Source: Eutypa lata | Taxonomy: Eukaryota; Ascomycota; Sordariomycetes; Xylariales; Diatrypaceae | Direction of reading: 5' to 3' | Assembly: GCA_022661535.1 (NCBI GenBank) | Contig: JAKULF010000001.1 | Location: 558,001 to 622,000 of the forward strand | DNA: 64,000 bases | Part shown: piece after piece, positions 1-12,890 of the stretch | Layout: every line of letters begins with the position of its first letter | How positions within the stretch are numbered: position 1 is the stretch's first letter | The notes under the pieces: model-generated | The model's database searches: none | What the model saw: only the letters and a program-made list of their open reading frames with translations | Told to the model about the DNA's origin: nothing | Program-made: the position numbers and the translations under genes

Positions 1-398
1 TCATATCGTGACCTCCTTTCCACCACTCCTAATCAGAATCACCATGATGTGGACCAAATACATATCGTAAACTATTGCACGCTGGACGCCGTGACCGGCC
101 CAATAATTAGGCTCCGGATATAAGTAGGCAATGCTAAGAAAGCTCCCGGCTGTGGATTGGCTGCCTTGGTTGATAATGTAGATTTGGAACCGGCTATCCA
201 TAACGCATTGATTGCGTATAGGAGATGTCATGTATAATTCTAACCGACGTAAATCCTTCCGTGTCACAACCACATAAGTCTCGTTTGTGAAAGGCTAGAG
301 ATTCAAATGGGCATTTGTCTGGTCGTGAAATTCGTAGGATCGTCAGAGATTCCCGGATGACCTTTCGTATTCTCAACACATAATAATGGGCCCATTCG
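1..398. other. window edge, no supported gene
   Basis: I see no gene I can support here. A short minus-strand reading frame ends at the left edge, but it begins without an ATG, has no recognisable domain and no splice context. This stretch lies downstream of the stop codon of the transcription factor that ends at 399, so it probably holds that gene's 3' UTR and intergenic DNA. Confidence 0.4.
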
Positions 399-2836
399 TT
401 AGATGATATTTGCAATGCTGATCCTCTCCGTGCTTCGCGATCCCGGGCCCGGCCCAGGGGCGGGACTATTCCCACTACTCCCAGGCGCGATGGTACTGCT
501 TCGTGGTGCGCTGGGCGTTTGCTCCATCTTTATCGGGGGTAAGGTCTGGGGCACAAAAGGAGGAACAGGACTGGTGTTTCCAGAAGCCAAGCCCTTTAAG
601 CGTGAGAATAGTCCATCCCAGTCACCCCAATCTTGGATCTCCTCAAGCGTCAGACCAGTTCGGTTTTCGGGCATCAATAGGCCGCCTCCGACTGGTTTCG
701 CTGACATGACGGGGGGATCGCGTTCGGACCCAACCCATACCCAGGACGATTCAGGACCAGCTTGTAAGTCGGCGCTAACATATATCAAGAGCTCCTCGTC
801 TCTGATCAATGTTTCTTGAACCGCCGCTGGCCCGGCCGGAGCAGCGTGTGGAAAGCCGTGGGGAGTTGACCTGGGCAAAAAAGAAGCTAGGTCGGCTCTC
901 TTGTTTGCTAATATGGATACGAAGAAGGACAAAAATCTTCCGCATGGTATGGCAACATCCCGCCGGACGCCGATCGATGAAAGTGCCCGAATACATGTGG
1001 ATGCAGCCTCGTAACGGCCCGCTAAGAGAAGAAATAAAGTACAACGGAAGATGTGAGTAGTAAGAAGTGCGGTCGCGGTGTCAGCAAGGGTTGCGCTTAG
1101 CCTACCGATCAGGTCGGCCGTGTCCATCGCCGTAATCGTGCACTGATCGATCGCGTTTTTTCGGACTTCGGGGGGACACGTAGGGGCGAGATTATGACGA
1201 TGAAGGAGTAGACGAGCACTTAAGAGATAACTGAGAGGCATGAGTATGTGTGGAGCGATAGGGAGATCGCTCTGGGGATCGCAAGCTGCTGGGAAAGCCC
1301 TCTGACAAGCAATAAAGTGTGCATCAAAGGAGGCCAACCGCGTCGGCGCCACGACTGGGGCTGAAAGGGCCTTCCTCATCGCCGAAAAGCATCGAACAAC
1401 ATCGATGACAACATGTAAATAATGTGATAGTGGGTTGGCATTCAGGGGGTGAATGGGTCCGTCAGTTTGAAGGAAGTGATCGTCACAAGGTTCTGGGAGA
1501 GAGACGTCGCAGTCGGTATCGTCGATGGCGAAAGGGCGGCCAAGTTCCAGGGACAATGTTCGATCGAGGATGTAAATAGCCCACCAAACCCTCCTGCGCA
1601 TATCTGCTTCAACCCTCGACCGAGCCCCTGTTTCCAAGTGAAGATCCATATCCTGTGCGCACCTAACGGCGCTCCCTAGCCATGTCCACGCTGTCGATTT
1701 CAAGTTGAGTTCGTTCAACGCAAGGGCAAAGAGAAACAGAGCCCGGGCATTATCGAGGGTAAAATCGTTGTTCCAAGGGTCAATGAGCCCTCTTGCGGCT
1801 TCAAGAAACTCGCCGGTTCGCTTTGTTCGCTCGAGATCATCGCTAAAGAGACTACCAACCCCTAAGACAGCATAAAACATAGAAAGCCATGATGCTGAGA
1901 CCCGTTGTAAGCTGGCACTTTGATATAGCTCGTCAACATCATGTTGCAAACTCGGCCAATGTAGTATTGGCATCATTATATGGACTGCGCCGTAGTAAGC
2001 GTGGAGAAGCTTCTCTGCCACAACCTTAGACGGCAACGGTGGTCTCGGGGGGTCGAAAACGGTAGCAGCCAATAGCGACTGCCGACATGGTGCTGGCGGC
2101 TTGAGTAAGCCCTTTGAGAAGTTCCTCAGGTTGGACCTAGCTCGGGAAGGATCATGCAGTGGCGCTACTCGCCTTCGCCGCTTGGGCTCGGAACGGATCT
2201 CTGGTAGTTGAGGCGGGAGCTGCTCGACATTTTCCACGTCCACATCCATCTGCCCATCTCGCTCGCTGAGCATGCGCTTCAGACTGTTGTTCTCCCTCCG
2301 CAACCTGTCGAGCTGCTTCTCAAGATCCTGCACCTGTTTGATAGAGGACATTCGCCGGTTGGTTTCCTTGGTGAATTGGCACTTGACATTGCGGCTCGAA
2401 CATTCCGAACAACTGGTCGTTTCCGTCGCATCACACTTGACCTTTCTTTCGCGACAAGCATCGCAGCTCGGGTCCTTTCTCCTCTGCCGGTAGGCTCGCT
2501 TCTGAGCTCAAAGGTTAGCATGGGGTGAGCACTTGACGGGTCAAGGGGCTTTGCTACCGAATCGTTTGATGGCAAAGATTCACGACCCATCACCGGGGTC
2601 GCTGCCACTGGCGTGTAAGATTGGAACGCCGACTGGCTGACAGGAGGCAAGGTCGGAATGCCACTTATCGGCTGCGACGGGTGCGCGGTGTTAGACCTCG
2701 CCCCTGTGTTCATTAGGTTGTTGAGGTACTGGGCCTGTGGTCTAGGTGAAGTCGCCGAGGAAACGGACGAGGAATCATAAGACCTTGTAGATGGGTTCGG
2801 TGATCGAGGGAAGGCATTGTGCGACGGCGTCGCCAT
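399..2836 (-). CDS. Zn2Cys6 fungal-specific transcription factor
   Basis: Predicted nuclear DNA-binding regulator of about 793 residues. I join 2836..2558 to 2501..399; the 56-nt intron (2502-2557) starts GTAGCA, carries a GCTAAC branch site and ends CTCAG. Splicing restores one frame through a complete zinc cluster, Cys106-X2-Cys-X6-Cys-X7-Cys-X2-Cys-X6-Cys134, with the usual basic residues between the second and third Cys. Directly after it comes a leucine-rich coiled coil (about residues 145-175, QVQDLEKQL...) of the type used for dimerisation. The middle holds a fungal_trans (PF04082-type) region beginning around KLLHAYYGAVHIMMPILHWP. N- and C-terminal tails are Ser/Pro-rich. The family binds CGG-containing sites, but target genes cannot be read from sequence, and no pathway genes sit beside it. 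The start ATG at 2836 is the only one in frame with exon 1. Function is certain at family level only. Confidence 0.9.
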
Positions 2837-5800
2837 CTTCGAAGAACTTCAAACTCCAGTGGTTGGAACCTGGATAGGCAGATTCTCAGCGAATTCCCCG
2901 ATAGAATGGACTCTAGGGAGTGCCCGGTCAAGGTACATGCAGGTCGTTGTCGCCAGATGTTTCTCTCTGGAATCGGCTAAGTATAAGAGGAACTGCTAAA
3001 CACTTTTCCTGCCGCAGGACAAGTCTCGAACGGGGGGGCACGCGGCAGGTGGATCTAGGCGGTAAGAAAGCTACACTCGTACCAAGGCCACAGACTCGGA
3101 TTTTCGTGCAGGCAAACCTCGGTGTCCCCTCTTGAAGATGCTGATAGCCAATACTGGGTAGCGCTACAGCAGCGCTGTACTACTCTAGAGCCGATCAATT
3201 TCTGGGTAGTATTTCTATGGTCCGTCCCAAGCCCACGAGAGGATTTGACATATGAAGGGCCGTATAGAAGGTGAAAATAGCAAGAGCTCTGGTGCTTCGT
3301 AGCGAGTCATATAGGATCGGTATTTTCGATTAGTTGGTTGTGTATACTCAAATAGGACCTTGGACATATCGGGAGGAACGATTGCCTAAACCGGAAGCGA
3401 GAACGGCGCAGTGCCGGACGACAATACCTCTCTGTGCAAGCGCCGATACCACAGCAGCAAAGGTGTCTGCCTGTAGTACTACGTTGAGTACAGGCGCAGC
3501 GAGAATGTCGGTCCAGTGAACCAGCGCCAGGCGGGAGTGACAGAAGTAAGGCGAGTCTGGAAGAGTCCGCAAGTTTGAGAAGGGAAGACGAGCTTATGGT
3601 CTAACTAGTCGGTCCCGGGACGGTAGGGGTGGTTCTTCAGCTCTATTTCAGCCAAGGTCCCGAGAGTCCTCCTCCGTAGTGTTAAAACACAAGTAGGAAA
3701 TATATATCTGGAGGGGCGAAATCCTTCTTCAGTATCCCTGCAATAACGCAGGGAACACCCGAACAGGGCCTGCGATGTTCATAGACCAAAAATTGCTAGT
3801 AAGGTGTTTCGAGAGAAGGGTAAGTGGGCCAGCCCGGTCGGTCCTGGCTTGGGCAAGTCACCAATGAACCCTTGACCCATGACAGGACCCAACCAAGCAC
3901 AACGCCATTCATGGCGAATCGGCTAACACTTTTGGATAACGCGGTTTGCCGTGGACTAATGGACGTCTACCCGTCTCTTGTCTAGTACAGAAAGAACATC
4001 TAGCCTAGTCTGGGGTGGTGCTTAGCTAGCTAACTCCATTTTGAAAGTGGGAGATCTTCAGTGATAGTTACTGCACATAGACAGCTTGCTGGGGTATAAG
4101 ATAGAGTTTCATGCACATATCTACTACTCCCGAAAAAACGTCGAACCTGTCGACCCAGCCAGCTGTCTGTCTTAAGGAGTGCTAGGTCTAACGACTACTT
4201 TCTAAAATACACACATTCATTTCATCAGCATACGGGGTAGTTAGTCAGAGAGCCACATTAACTATATTTTACTTCACCCTTTGAGGATGGAAAACAGAGT
4301 GGAATTGGAACCGCTAGTTAGCATTCCCCCAGTTGCATTATAATCTAAAGCCAAGCCCGGTTCGGGGGAATGATGTGCGTCTTGGGGTCGCTCCATCAAG
4401 AGAGTCAGATTTTGCATCCTCCCCCCTCCCCAAAACACACTCTTGCGTTCGTGCCATCGTGGTACGATGGCCTTATTTGTTCAGCTGCTATTCAGCTTCG
4501 CAGCGATTGGTGCAAAGCTGCTACCCGGGCCGCTATAATGGAGTCATGGTCATGTAGGGGGAGGGAATCGAGCACTTCCCTACCCAGCCACAGCACATGG
4601 GGAATGTTTCGACCTGCAAGCAAGCAACGCCGGGACCAGGCGTGTTTCGAACAGTACAACACGCGATCAAGCATGGTTACTAACTAGTTAATGCACTTCT
4701 TCCACCGTTCTAACGAAAACTAGCGGTGCAAAAAGGACTTTAGGCATGAGACGCTCAGAACCGTGGTAAGGTAGGTATGACAGGGAATAGGTGTCGAGAC
4801 TAGCTGGGGTCGTGGAGAACATAAAAAAAAGGTTTGGAACGTGCCGAAGAACAGATGCACATGCTCACGTCTCCGTGCGGGTAATGGATGTAACATGATG
4901 GCGCCGGATTGAGCAGCTAACAAATGCCATCCATTTGGATCCCCTGGTTCGAGTCAACGGGTGCTTATTTTTATCCTTGGTAACAAGAGGTGCAGCTTGC
5001 TCAAACTCGTGGCGTTAGATAACTACATAGCATCTCCGATGTCACGACGTAGGCAGTTTACCTCTCCGTTTTTGGTCATAATCCGTCTATATATGAAGCA
5101 TGAAGGACCAATGGAAGCATCCGCTTGCACCCTTATCCGGACAATTCAGCTGAAGTTTACAATAAATGCAAGAGAAGGGCGCAGTTACGGGAAATCAGCA
5201 AGGCGGCGGCCGCATGAATAGCTACTACCTACTCACTCACTACATACTACGGAAGTAGTTATTGTATTGCACGATACTTTAGCTCAGGGGCCCACAATAC
5301 ACACATGTCCGACTAAGGGAGGTTCTCGGGCGCTGGCAGAGGTTGGGGTTTACCGTTCCCATGTAGTAAGTGTTAGCGTTGATCCGTCCGTACTTATACC
5401 CATGGCACGGCCAGCTGCTGCTACTAATGTACTGTAGTCAGCACCCTGGGAGTCAAGAAGGTACATGGCTCTCCAGACATCTACAGACTAGTCTTGTATT
5501 GTCAAAGGTAAATCCTTCTTTACATCGTGGCAGCCACTGTAGAAGGATTCACGGTTGCAACGGTTTCCTCGGCAATCTACTCGCATATCCCAATATTCAA
5601 TGTAGGGATAGATTTAAGGGTCGTCAGACCCTGCTATAGGTAGTTGTACTACAACACCTAAATACATAGGATTCAAAAACTTTCATTACTTCGCAGTGGT
5701 GGATAGTCTAGATGTAAGACTACTTCGGAGCTATAATCGAAAATCAAAAGGCACTAGTCCGGTAGATATGAATTCTTTGCAGCGCAAGAGGCTGCTTTAA

Positions 5801-8800
5801 AATAAAATAAAAACCATAACTAGACGATTGATAGGCGGTGACTAACGTGCTAACTAATATAAGACGGGCCGTGTTGACGTATCAGACCGTGCAGAACAAG
5901 AGTGGGAATTCAAGTCTTCGGGAAGGTGGTTCGTTGAACGGTAATTGATTACACGCGTACAAGTAACGTAGATCTTCTCCTAGTCACGAGTATAACTGTT
6001 ACCACAAAGACAAAGACATAGTAATATAAGAATCCTGTAACCCTGCGTAGAATCCAAAGTAATTTCACGGCGACTGTGCTCGGCTTCTCGACAGGGTCTA
6101 CAAGTTGCAAGGGAACACAGGTGATCGAATTCGACAACAGTAGCAGATCGAGAATGAAACGACAGGTAGTCTAACTAGCTTCCCTGGACCACGCGAAAGG
6201 GTAGCAACGGATGGAATGTCAATAAGTAAGGAGGCTTCTGGCATAAAGTGCGAGTGGGCATCGAGACCACGGTCGACCAAGCAGGTGATTTGAAGATCTC
6301 CTCCGTGAATACATACATATTTACTAATGTAGCCGCGAGATCGTGTAGGGTCGGGACTTGTCGATTAGCCGCGTAGTGAGTACGGGAAAGTGCATCTCCA
6401 CCTTTCTCAACCCAGTCTGCCAGGCATTAAGTAAGATCCTGTGAGTTGCCAAGTTCTGGACCGATCTCTCACGCGTTCGGCTTTTGGTAGGGATTATCTG
6501 ATAATACCCAGCCAACCGCAGAAGCGTACGTACATAGCAAATCAAGAAGGCCGTACCGGCTGATTACATGAGGCTGATGAGCTGAAGAATGTAAAGATAC
6601 AACAGATGGGCAGAAGTTGAGATATTGCCAAGATCCACTTGATTTATTTCCTACATGGAGGATTGCCGGGGAGTCTGAAGAAGAAACAGGACACAGAGTT
6701 GTGCGGTTTATACCGAATAACCTGGCAACTCATGTTTTTTTCTTCTTTCTTAATCCAGGACAAAGAAGCTCACGATCTAAAACTGATCACCTAATCCCTG
6801 ATGCGGGAAGAAGAAGAGGAGCTTATTACTACTATGGGCCTAACTACTTGTATGTAGTGATTAGCACGAACTTCAAAATGAAGAAAAGTACCTGACTCAG
6901 AGGTCAGAGGGGAGGGGGGGGTGATTGTTCCCTTTGACCCCAGGGCTAATTTCTATTTTAGGGAAGCGATCTGCAAAGGTAGGCGAGACTGGTACTTATG
7001 TAGTATATTATTTAGTATACTAGAATTGCATGCTGAGTTTGTAACTATTTGTAACTAATTTGCTAGGTTAAAAAAAAAGCTTCCTAAAGTTTCCGGGATG
7101 TGGGATAAATTAACACCTCTTGGTTCGTTACCGTTTGGCCGGTCGTTTCATCAATGCGCCATGGCAGACTACTTCTAGATCCTGGGCAGCTGGACATCAG
7201 AATCCGAGATTTAGCTTCACTGCGCTCGACGATAATTTCACTACTAGGTATCCGTACATGCCTGCATACATTGATGATATTCTCGGTAAGTATTTAGGAA
7301 ATCCAAAACTCCGGATTGCAGATGATTAGCGCCATAACTCAGAGAAAATGGACTAGCAAACATTGAACGTGCACATACATACATGCGTAATGAATCATGA
7401 ACAATGCTGACATGACAATGTATTGTCAGAGTCTAAAAGCATTGAAGGTTGACAGATCGGGGTAACCCTGGAGCGGCTACTACTGACGGATTACTATAAT
7501 GAGAAATTTACCCAAGCATGGATCGGAATGTCTTCCGAACCAAGGCTTCAATCAGAGGCTGTCTGGCATATGTACGTACATATGCTTATATCTCCCCATA
7601 TTCTTTCTTCCCCACCCCCCTCCTCCTTCGCTCTGCTGTCTCGGTAAGATGTATTGTGATGTTGGATGTGTAATATATTTGGGTAACACTTCCAGAATAT
7701 TGCTTGGGTTCTCTAATCCTCGCCCATTCCACGCGAGATAATCCAAACGTTTAATCAATCTCTAACATGATTCAAGGACATAATATGTATGTCCACACGT
7801 CTCTGCGCAGTTTGCAATCTAAACTTATGCATGGTGCCTCTTGATTGATCATCCTTCCTTGCAAGGGGTCATTATTTCTCACGGGCCATGTACATACTAC
7901 ACTTGCATACCAGCATATCTAGTGCCCATCTAGCAGGGCAATAACACGCGGTGTTTCCAAATTCAGCTACATGTAGTTAAAGAGACCGATAGTTACCGAT
8001 ATCGATATCAGAAAAACGTGGTACTAAATGTAGATCAACAACCTTGATATGCACGGAGCACCAGCAATCCCTTTCCTATGTACGTACACTAAAGGGATGT
8101 CCACTACGTTCCGGAGATGCCCACGTTTATGAACCATGTCTGTCACGTTCAAGAGCATGGTGGGAAGTCCATCCTAACGGTGATGAAGTTAAAGGATAAG
8201 TCTTACTACTGAGTTCCCGTTTCGGTCAGTCAGGCTCCTAATGGTAATAGTTGGCGCTATACTATACATAAGGCTAAACTCGTCGGGCCTTTTAGGTCTC
8301 TATGTATTATTTGAAAATGAGATTACACCAGTATTGAGTATTGTATTACAGGCGTGCCCAGTCTATGGGGCTCGGTCACCGAATTGCTGGGCATCAACCA
8401 TTCGGCATCCTCCGGACGCCCCGAAACGACAATTCTCGCACGCAGGAACACCCACGCAGCCCACGCTGTCACTGTCTTATCAATCCCATCCGACTGCCAC
8501 ACCATACTTGTAGTTAACTATAGCCAGTCTATCGTTTATCATGATCATAACCTGCCTCGTCACAAATGATAGAACAAGATACCACCCCCTCAGACATATC
8601 GTATCTTAACAAGTAAGGACGTCCCTAATACCATCGATCCCCTTTGTCCCATTGAAACAAACAAGCCCTCTTCAACCCATGTACCAAAAGCTACACGATG
8701 GATCCATCTTATGTACAAACTATGCGGGATACTTAGTACCCATGCACGGTATATACCTTGCAGCCCATGGAAAGGTATGAGCCGAAAGGGAGCCAAGATG

Positions 8801-10397
8801 CTGGCCACGTAATCAGTGGGTGAACTTACCTAATTTAGTTCACTAGGTAGTAAGTTTCGGTAGAGATTTGAGACCCAAAGTCCGCTGCTGTCGAGCTAAA
8901 CCTATCTGAATAAGGCTAGAGCACCCTAATTACAGTAGTACCTGTGCTATGCTATAGCCATTATATGGGTATAATGCTATAGAGGCGGGGAATCGGTTAC
9001 TAATCTGTGGAGAGCTCGCGGTTATTTTTGTACCATGCCTGCTTAATATGCAGGTATACAATAATGCTGTGCCGCTTGTTGAAGTTGTTTGTTCGATTCC
9101 TTAAGCTTGTGTACTTGGTTAACTAGAGTCTTCCATCTTCGTCGACGGAGGTTGTGCGAGTACAATACAAGGAATTGTCATTACTATACCTAACCTATAC
9201 CTAACGTGCTTTAATCTAACTAACCTTTTCCAATGAGTGTGTGTGTGGTGATGCACTGTAGTAGAAGACGTTTCAAGCCGTCTTGTACAATACGGAGATA
9301 GGTATGTACAATACATACTTTAGAAGAAATGTATGGTGGTGGTATATGTGTGTACCTATATAGAAAGTAAATCGACGATCCGTATAGACGGCCATTTGCA
9401 TTCTCCATGCGCTTATCCATGCTCACCTCTTGACTGGGGGGGCGTTCTTTCCCACTTCCCGGGTATGTGCGTCTAGGATCTACAGGGACGCCACAGCAAG
9501 AGGACAACCTTGGCGACCATGCTGCCATGTGGACATATACATATATACATAACAATAGTTGGGGGATTGAGCACGAAAAGGTTGATAAGAAAACAAGCCA
9601 CGATGCCGCAGCGTGCCGTTGTCCCTCCCTTTACGTAGTAGGTTATTCATTCTTCTTCTTCGAGTGGTTTTCTGGCTTTGAGATCTCTTCATGGCGGCGT
9701 ATGGCTTCCCCGCATCTAATAGGTGCAGGAACTCAACTCCTACTTACTTGTGCGTTTGTAGCATGAACAACTCGGCCTGCAGCTAGATATACGGCAAGTC
9801 GCTCTTGAGGTAGTACCAGAACTACTGGACAAAGACAGGCAGCCTTAGTCGTCGTCTCAGTGTTCAGGCTCGTCGTGTTTATCAATACTTCCCCCTCACC
9901 CCAGACGGCTCCATGGCCGTTGCATATTTGATTGGGGGGCAGTTTGCTCTTTCGGTCACATGTGCTTCTGTTACCTCGAAATCAAACATACACGGCCAAA
10001 AAGCTACAGGATTCGAGTTATCGAATGATCCGCGATGATAGGCCCAGCCCAAAAACGGGATGTTGGGCCCGTCATGGTTCAATTTCATGGTTCTGACTAA
10101 TAAATGTGCATTATTGCGAATGGGAATCAGACTATTCATGAGCAAGCCTGCCTTTCCATAGGCACTTAAGAGCTATGATAATGTCAACGATAGCCCCGCA
10201 TTGCGACCCTCTGAAACAATGCAAACCTTAGCTAGCCCAGAAACTGATGTGGCCGAGTGGTGCGGACGATTCCCAAATGGAGCTCTAGAACCCGAATGTC
10301 ACTTGGGTAGTGGTGTCCCGGTTGCCGAATTCGCGGGATATGACGCCCGGATCGTTGTCCGCAAACCAATACCTCACTTTTAATACTTTAGGATAGG

Positions 10398-10558
10398 TTA
10401 GACGATGTCCACTTCAACACTATCAGAGTCTTCTAGTAAGCCCCCAAATCTGGGATCGAGATCCTGAAGGGCATGCTGAACCAGGAACCCCATAACACTA
10501 AGACAACGAACCCTCAGTATAGCCATTCCGTTCTCCATCTCGTCACTCAAGCTTTGCA
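10398..10558 (-). other. possible terminal exon of an unrecognised gene
   Basis: On the minus strand an uninterrupted segment reads as a plausible protein C-terminus: amphipathic (SLSDEMENGMAILRVRCL...), then an acidic tail ending in TAA at 10398-10400. It is preceded by TTGAG, which could be a 3' splice site, and a possible GTAAGA donor lies about 95 nt upstream. I do not recognise the protein and could not build a convincing upstream exon. It may be chance or the remains of a decayed gene. Confidence 0.2.
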
Positions 10559-11825
10559 CTCAAGAGGTCAATCGGAGCTAAGTCGTTTAGGTCGGCCAAG
10601 GGTCCTGGTATCTCTCAACGTCGCATTCTTACCCGTGCAACGGGGTGCAGGGGAGAGGAAGAAGAGTGAAAGAGCATGTCCCTGTGGCACGGGATACAAG
10701 GATTGGAAATCTTCAGAAGATGCGAGTCCTGTTCGATGGGCTAGATCTGCGTCGGCCATCTCCAAAAAAGAACCTTAACTACCGTCTGGGGAAGCCAGGT
10801 CGTAAGCTAGTTTCTCCGACGTTATGGCTCAGAGGCGTCGACCACGGCTGTGACCTGCATTCCTCCAATACAGCGCTCTTCCAGCGAACCACCCCATGCC
10901 CCAGCCAGCGTAACATAGCTTACTGGTGGTCTGCCACCCCTTGGCCAATTGGCTGTGTAGGCAACCGAGCATTGTGTGCTGGGAAGTCACATGCGCGCGA
11001 CGTGGCACTGCAGGCCCGTTCGACCCCTGCGCAAGGTAGGGCGAGACAACATGGCCGCTCGGAGCTGGAAGTGGTACATGGTACAGACAGTTTTCCCTCT
11101 GCTGCTACTGTGGTGAAACGAACGCCTCCGTACCACCAAGGCGACGACCGGTCATCCAACGACATCACTTCGTCCACGACAGGAGGAGAGTATCCGATTC
11201 GTAGCTTCCCCGACTCTGGCTGCCCTCGGGATTCGGCCGGGAAATCGCCAATGGCGCACACGGCAGATATCGGCAGTCATGTCGAGCCAAAAGGCTGCAC
11301 GCCGCGTACACACACCCACGCTCGCATAAAGCTGCGACGCTGCCATGGTTGCACGCCAAGGACCATTGTTATAATTATAAATGATAATGGTGAATGAGAT
11401 GCGCCGGGGCTGAACGCGGCTCGCAACCGAGCAGACTACCTACATATATGCAGGATGTTTAAGATAGAGGCAATCAGATGCTACGCAGCGTTGTAGATGG
11501 TATGATAGTGAGAAGGAAGAAAAAAAGGCCATACGCCCATATCTCTACCACTCCAGTCGATTCTCGCTTTCCATTCCTGGAAACAATATTGTCATTTTGT
11601 GTAGATTTCAAGACTTGTCTAATTCTACGAAAAGTGAAGATAAGTAATGTGTGATGAGGCATGCATTGAGAGCGGAGTGATTTGCCATACCTAGCTATTT
11701 GTTGTGTGTGTAAATAGGTACCTACTAGAGCACTACGTGATTACAAGGCTCGGTTTGTGGTCCGATTTCGTCTGGATTTTTGGGAGCTAGAAATAGTAAC
11801 ATCGCTTACTCCCGCTGACACTCCA

Positions 11826-11859
<34 letters not shown>

Positions 11860-11864
11860 TGTGT
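11826..11864. repeat. (CT)n(GT)n microsatellite
   Basis: A run of CT dinucleotides passes directly into a run of GT dinucleotides, about 39 nt in all. It lies in intergenic DNA with no gene nearby. Confidence 0.9.
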
Positions 11865-12207
11865 TTTTGACGATCCCGGCACCAAAGCGATGTATTGTAC
11901 ATCGACAAGATTGTCTCCCTTTCTTGGCGTTCAACTACAACGCAACAAGCATACTCGGAGATCCACAACCTTAGAATGGATGTCCTTGCGACGATAATTC
12001 AGCGCGACCGTATGTATGTATGTACTTAATGTATGTAGAAAAATTAAGGACGGGGGTATTCTTAGAATCTGTGCGGTTTCGAAAAGCGAAGGATATGCTG
12101 CTTGCTCGTACATATTGTACGAACGCTGAGGAGCGAGGACCAGCAAGTTGTGTGTGCTGCGAAATTATTTTCTTATGCAGCATTGTTTGTCTGCTGCCAT
12201 CCATCGT

Positions 12208-12270
12208 GCAGGCAAGCAGGCGGACAGGCGGACAGGCAGGGCAGGCAGGCAGGCAGGCAGGGTCGGCAGG
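12208..12270. repeat. GGCA-type short tandem repeat
   Basis: Imperfect tandem copies of GGCA, with GGCGGACA variants, extend over about 60 nt. The repeat lies 620 bp upstream of the adenine deaminase start. Confidence 0.85.
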
Positions 12271-12890
12271 TCATATTTTAGCTCGCACGTTCTGATCGAC
12301 AGTACAAGATCTTATTTAATTTTCTCTCCCCACTCAAGCTTTCAGGGCTCTTCGGGACGCACCCGGGCGGGGAGGGCGATTAGTATCCTATTTACGTTTC
12401 ATTAACTAACTGGTCCCTGATAAACTATGAGATGATCACCGGTCTATGCGTTTTTTTGGTATTGTACCTCACGGATCTCGGCTTTATTGCCTACCTATGC
12501 AGTTACCTTTTCATTTTGTCACCAGGAATGTCACCACCATGATGATAGCCGCTGCTCTTTGCGGTATACCTCCCTCTAGTTCAAGGACGCGTATCAATCA
12601 TTACCTAGCGCTATGTACTTTAAGCTTATCGGGTTCACGACTTTAATGTGTGCTAGAACTTTGGGTGCCGCTAGCTTTGGGCTAGGGCTGTTGACCTGAC
12701 TGACTCGTTGATTGTGTGTCATAGGAGGGATTTTAATTTAGACGAATAAGATTTCACAATCCCTAATCAGCTATGATAAACTCTAAGAAGCCGTAGATCT
12801 CCTGTGTACGTGTGACAACAGCAACAACTACTTACCTTACCTTAAGTAGATATCATTGCAACCAGGAATCTGGTAACTGCAAAGCTCACG

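Larger units (their letters stand above)
2837..12890. other. 10-kb gene-poor region
   Basis: I found no convincing gene over this interval. Reading frames are short and interrupted, with no family motif I recognise. Base composition is mixed, with stop-rich AT stretches, homopolymer runs, and short CTACCTACTTA-like and TACATACATA-like runs common in fungal intergenic DNA. A GC-richer block at about 10.4-11.4 kb carries a 250-codon plus-strand frame without domain signs, and one coherent minus-strand tail described separately. Simple repeats lie at 11.8 and 12.2 kb. No tRNA could be folded by eye. Confidence 0.5.

Noticed and set aside
4940..4965. GGTTCGAGTC, T-arm-like
   Set aside because: No complementary stems upstream; an isolated match.
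10240..10330. tRNA-Ser/Leu-like segment (GTGGCCGAGTGGTGCGGAC)
   Set aside because: It resembles a type-II tRNA D-arm, but no matching acceptor stem, T-arm (GGTTCGAATCC) or anticodon stem could be formed.
10645..11397. 250-codon plus-strand open frame
   Set aside because: No domain, odd composition (Arg/His/Cys/Ser-rich) and no splice or start context. A comparably open frame lies on the other strand. It probably reflects a GC-rich block with few stops.
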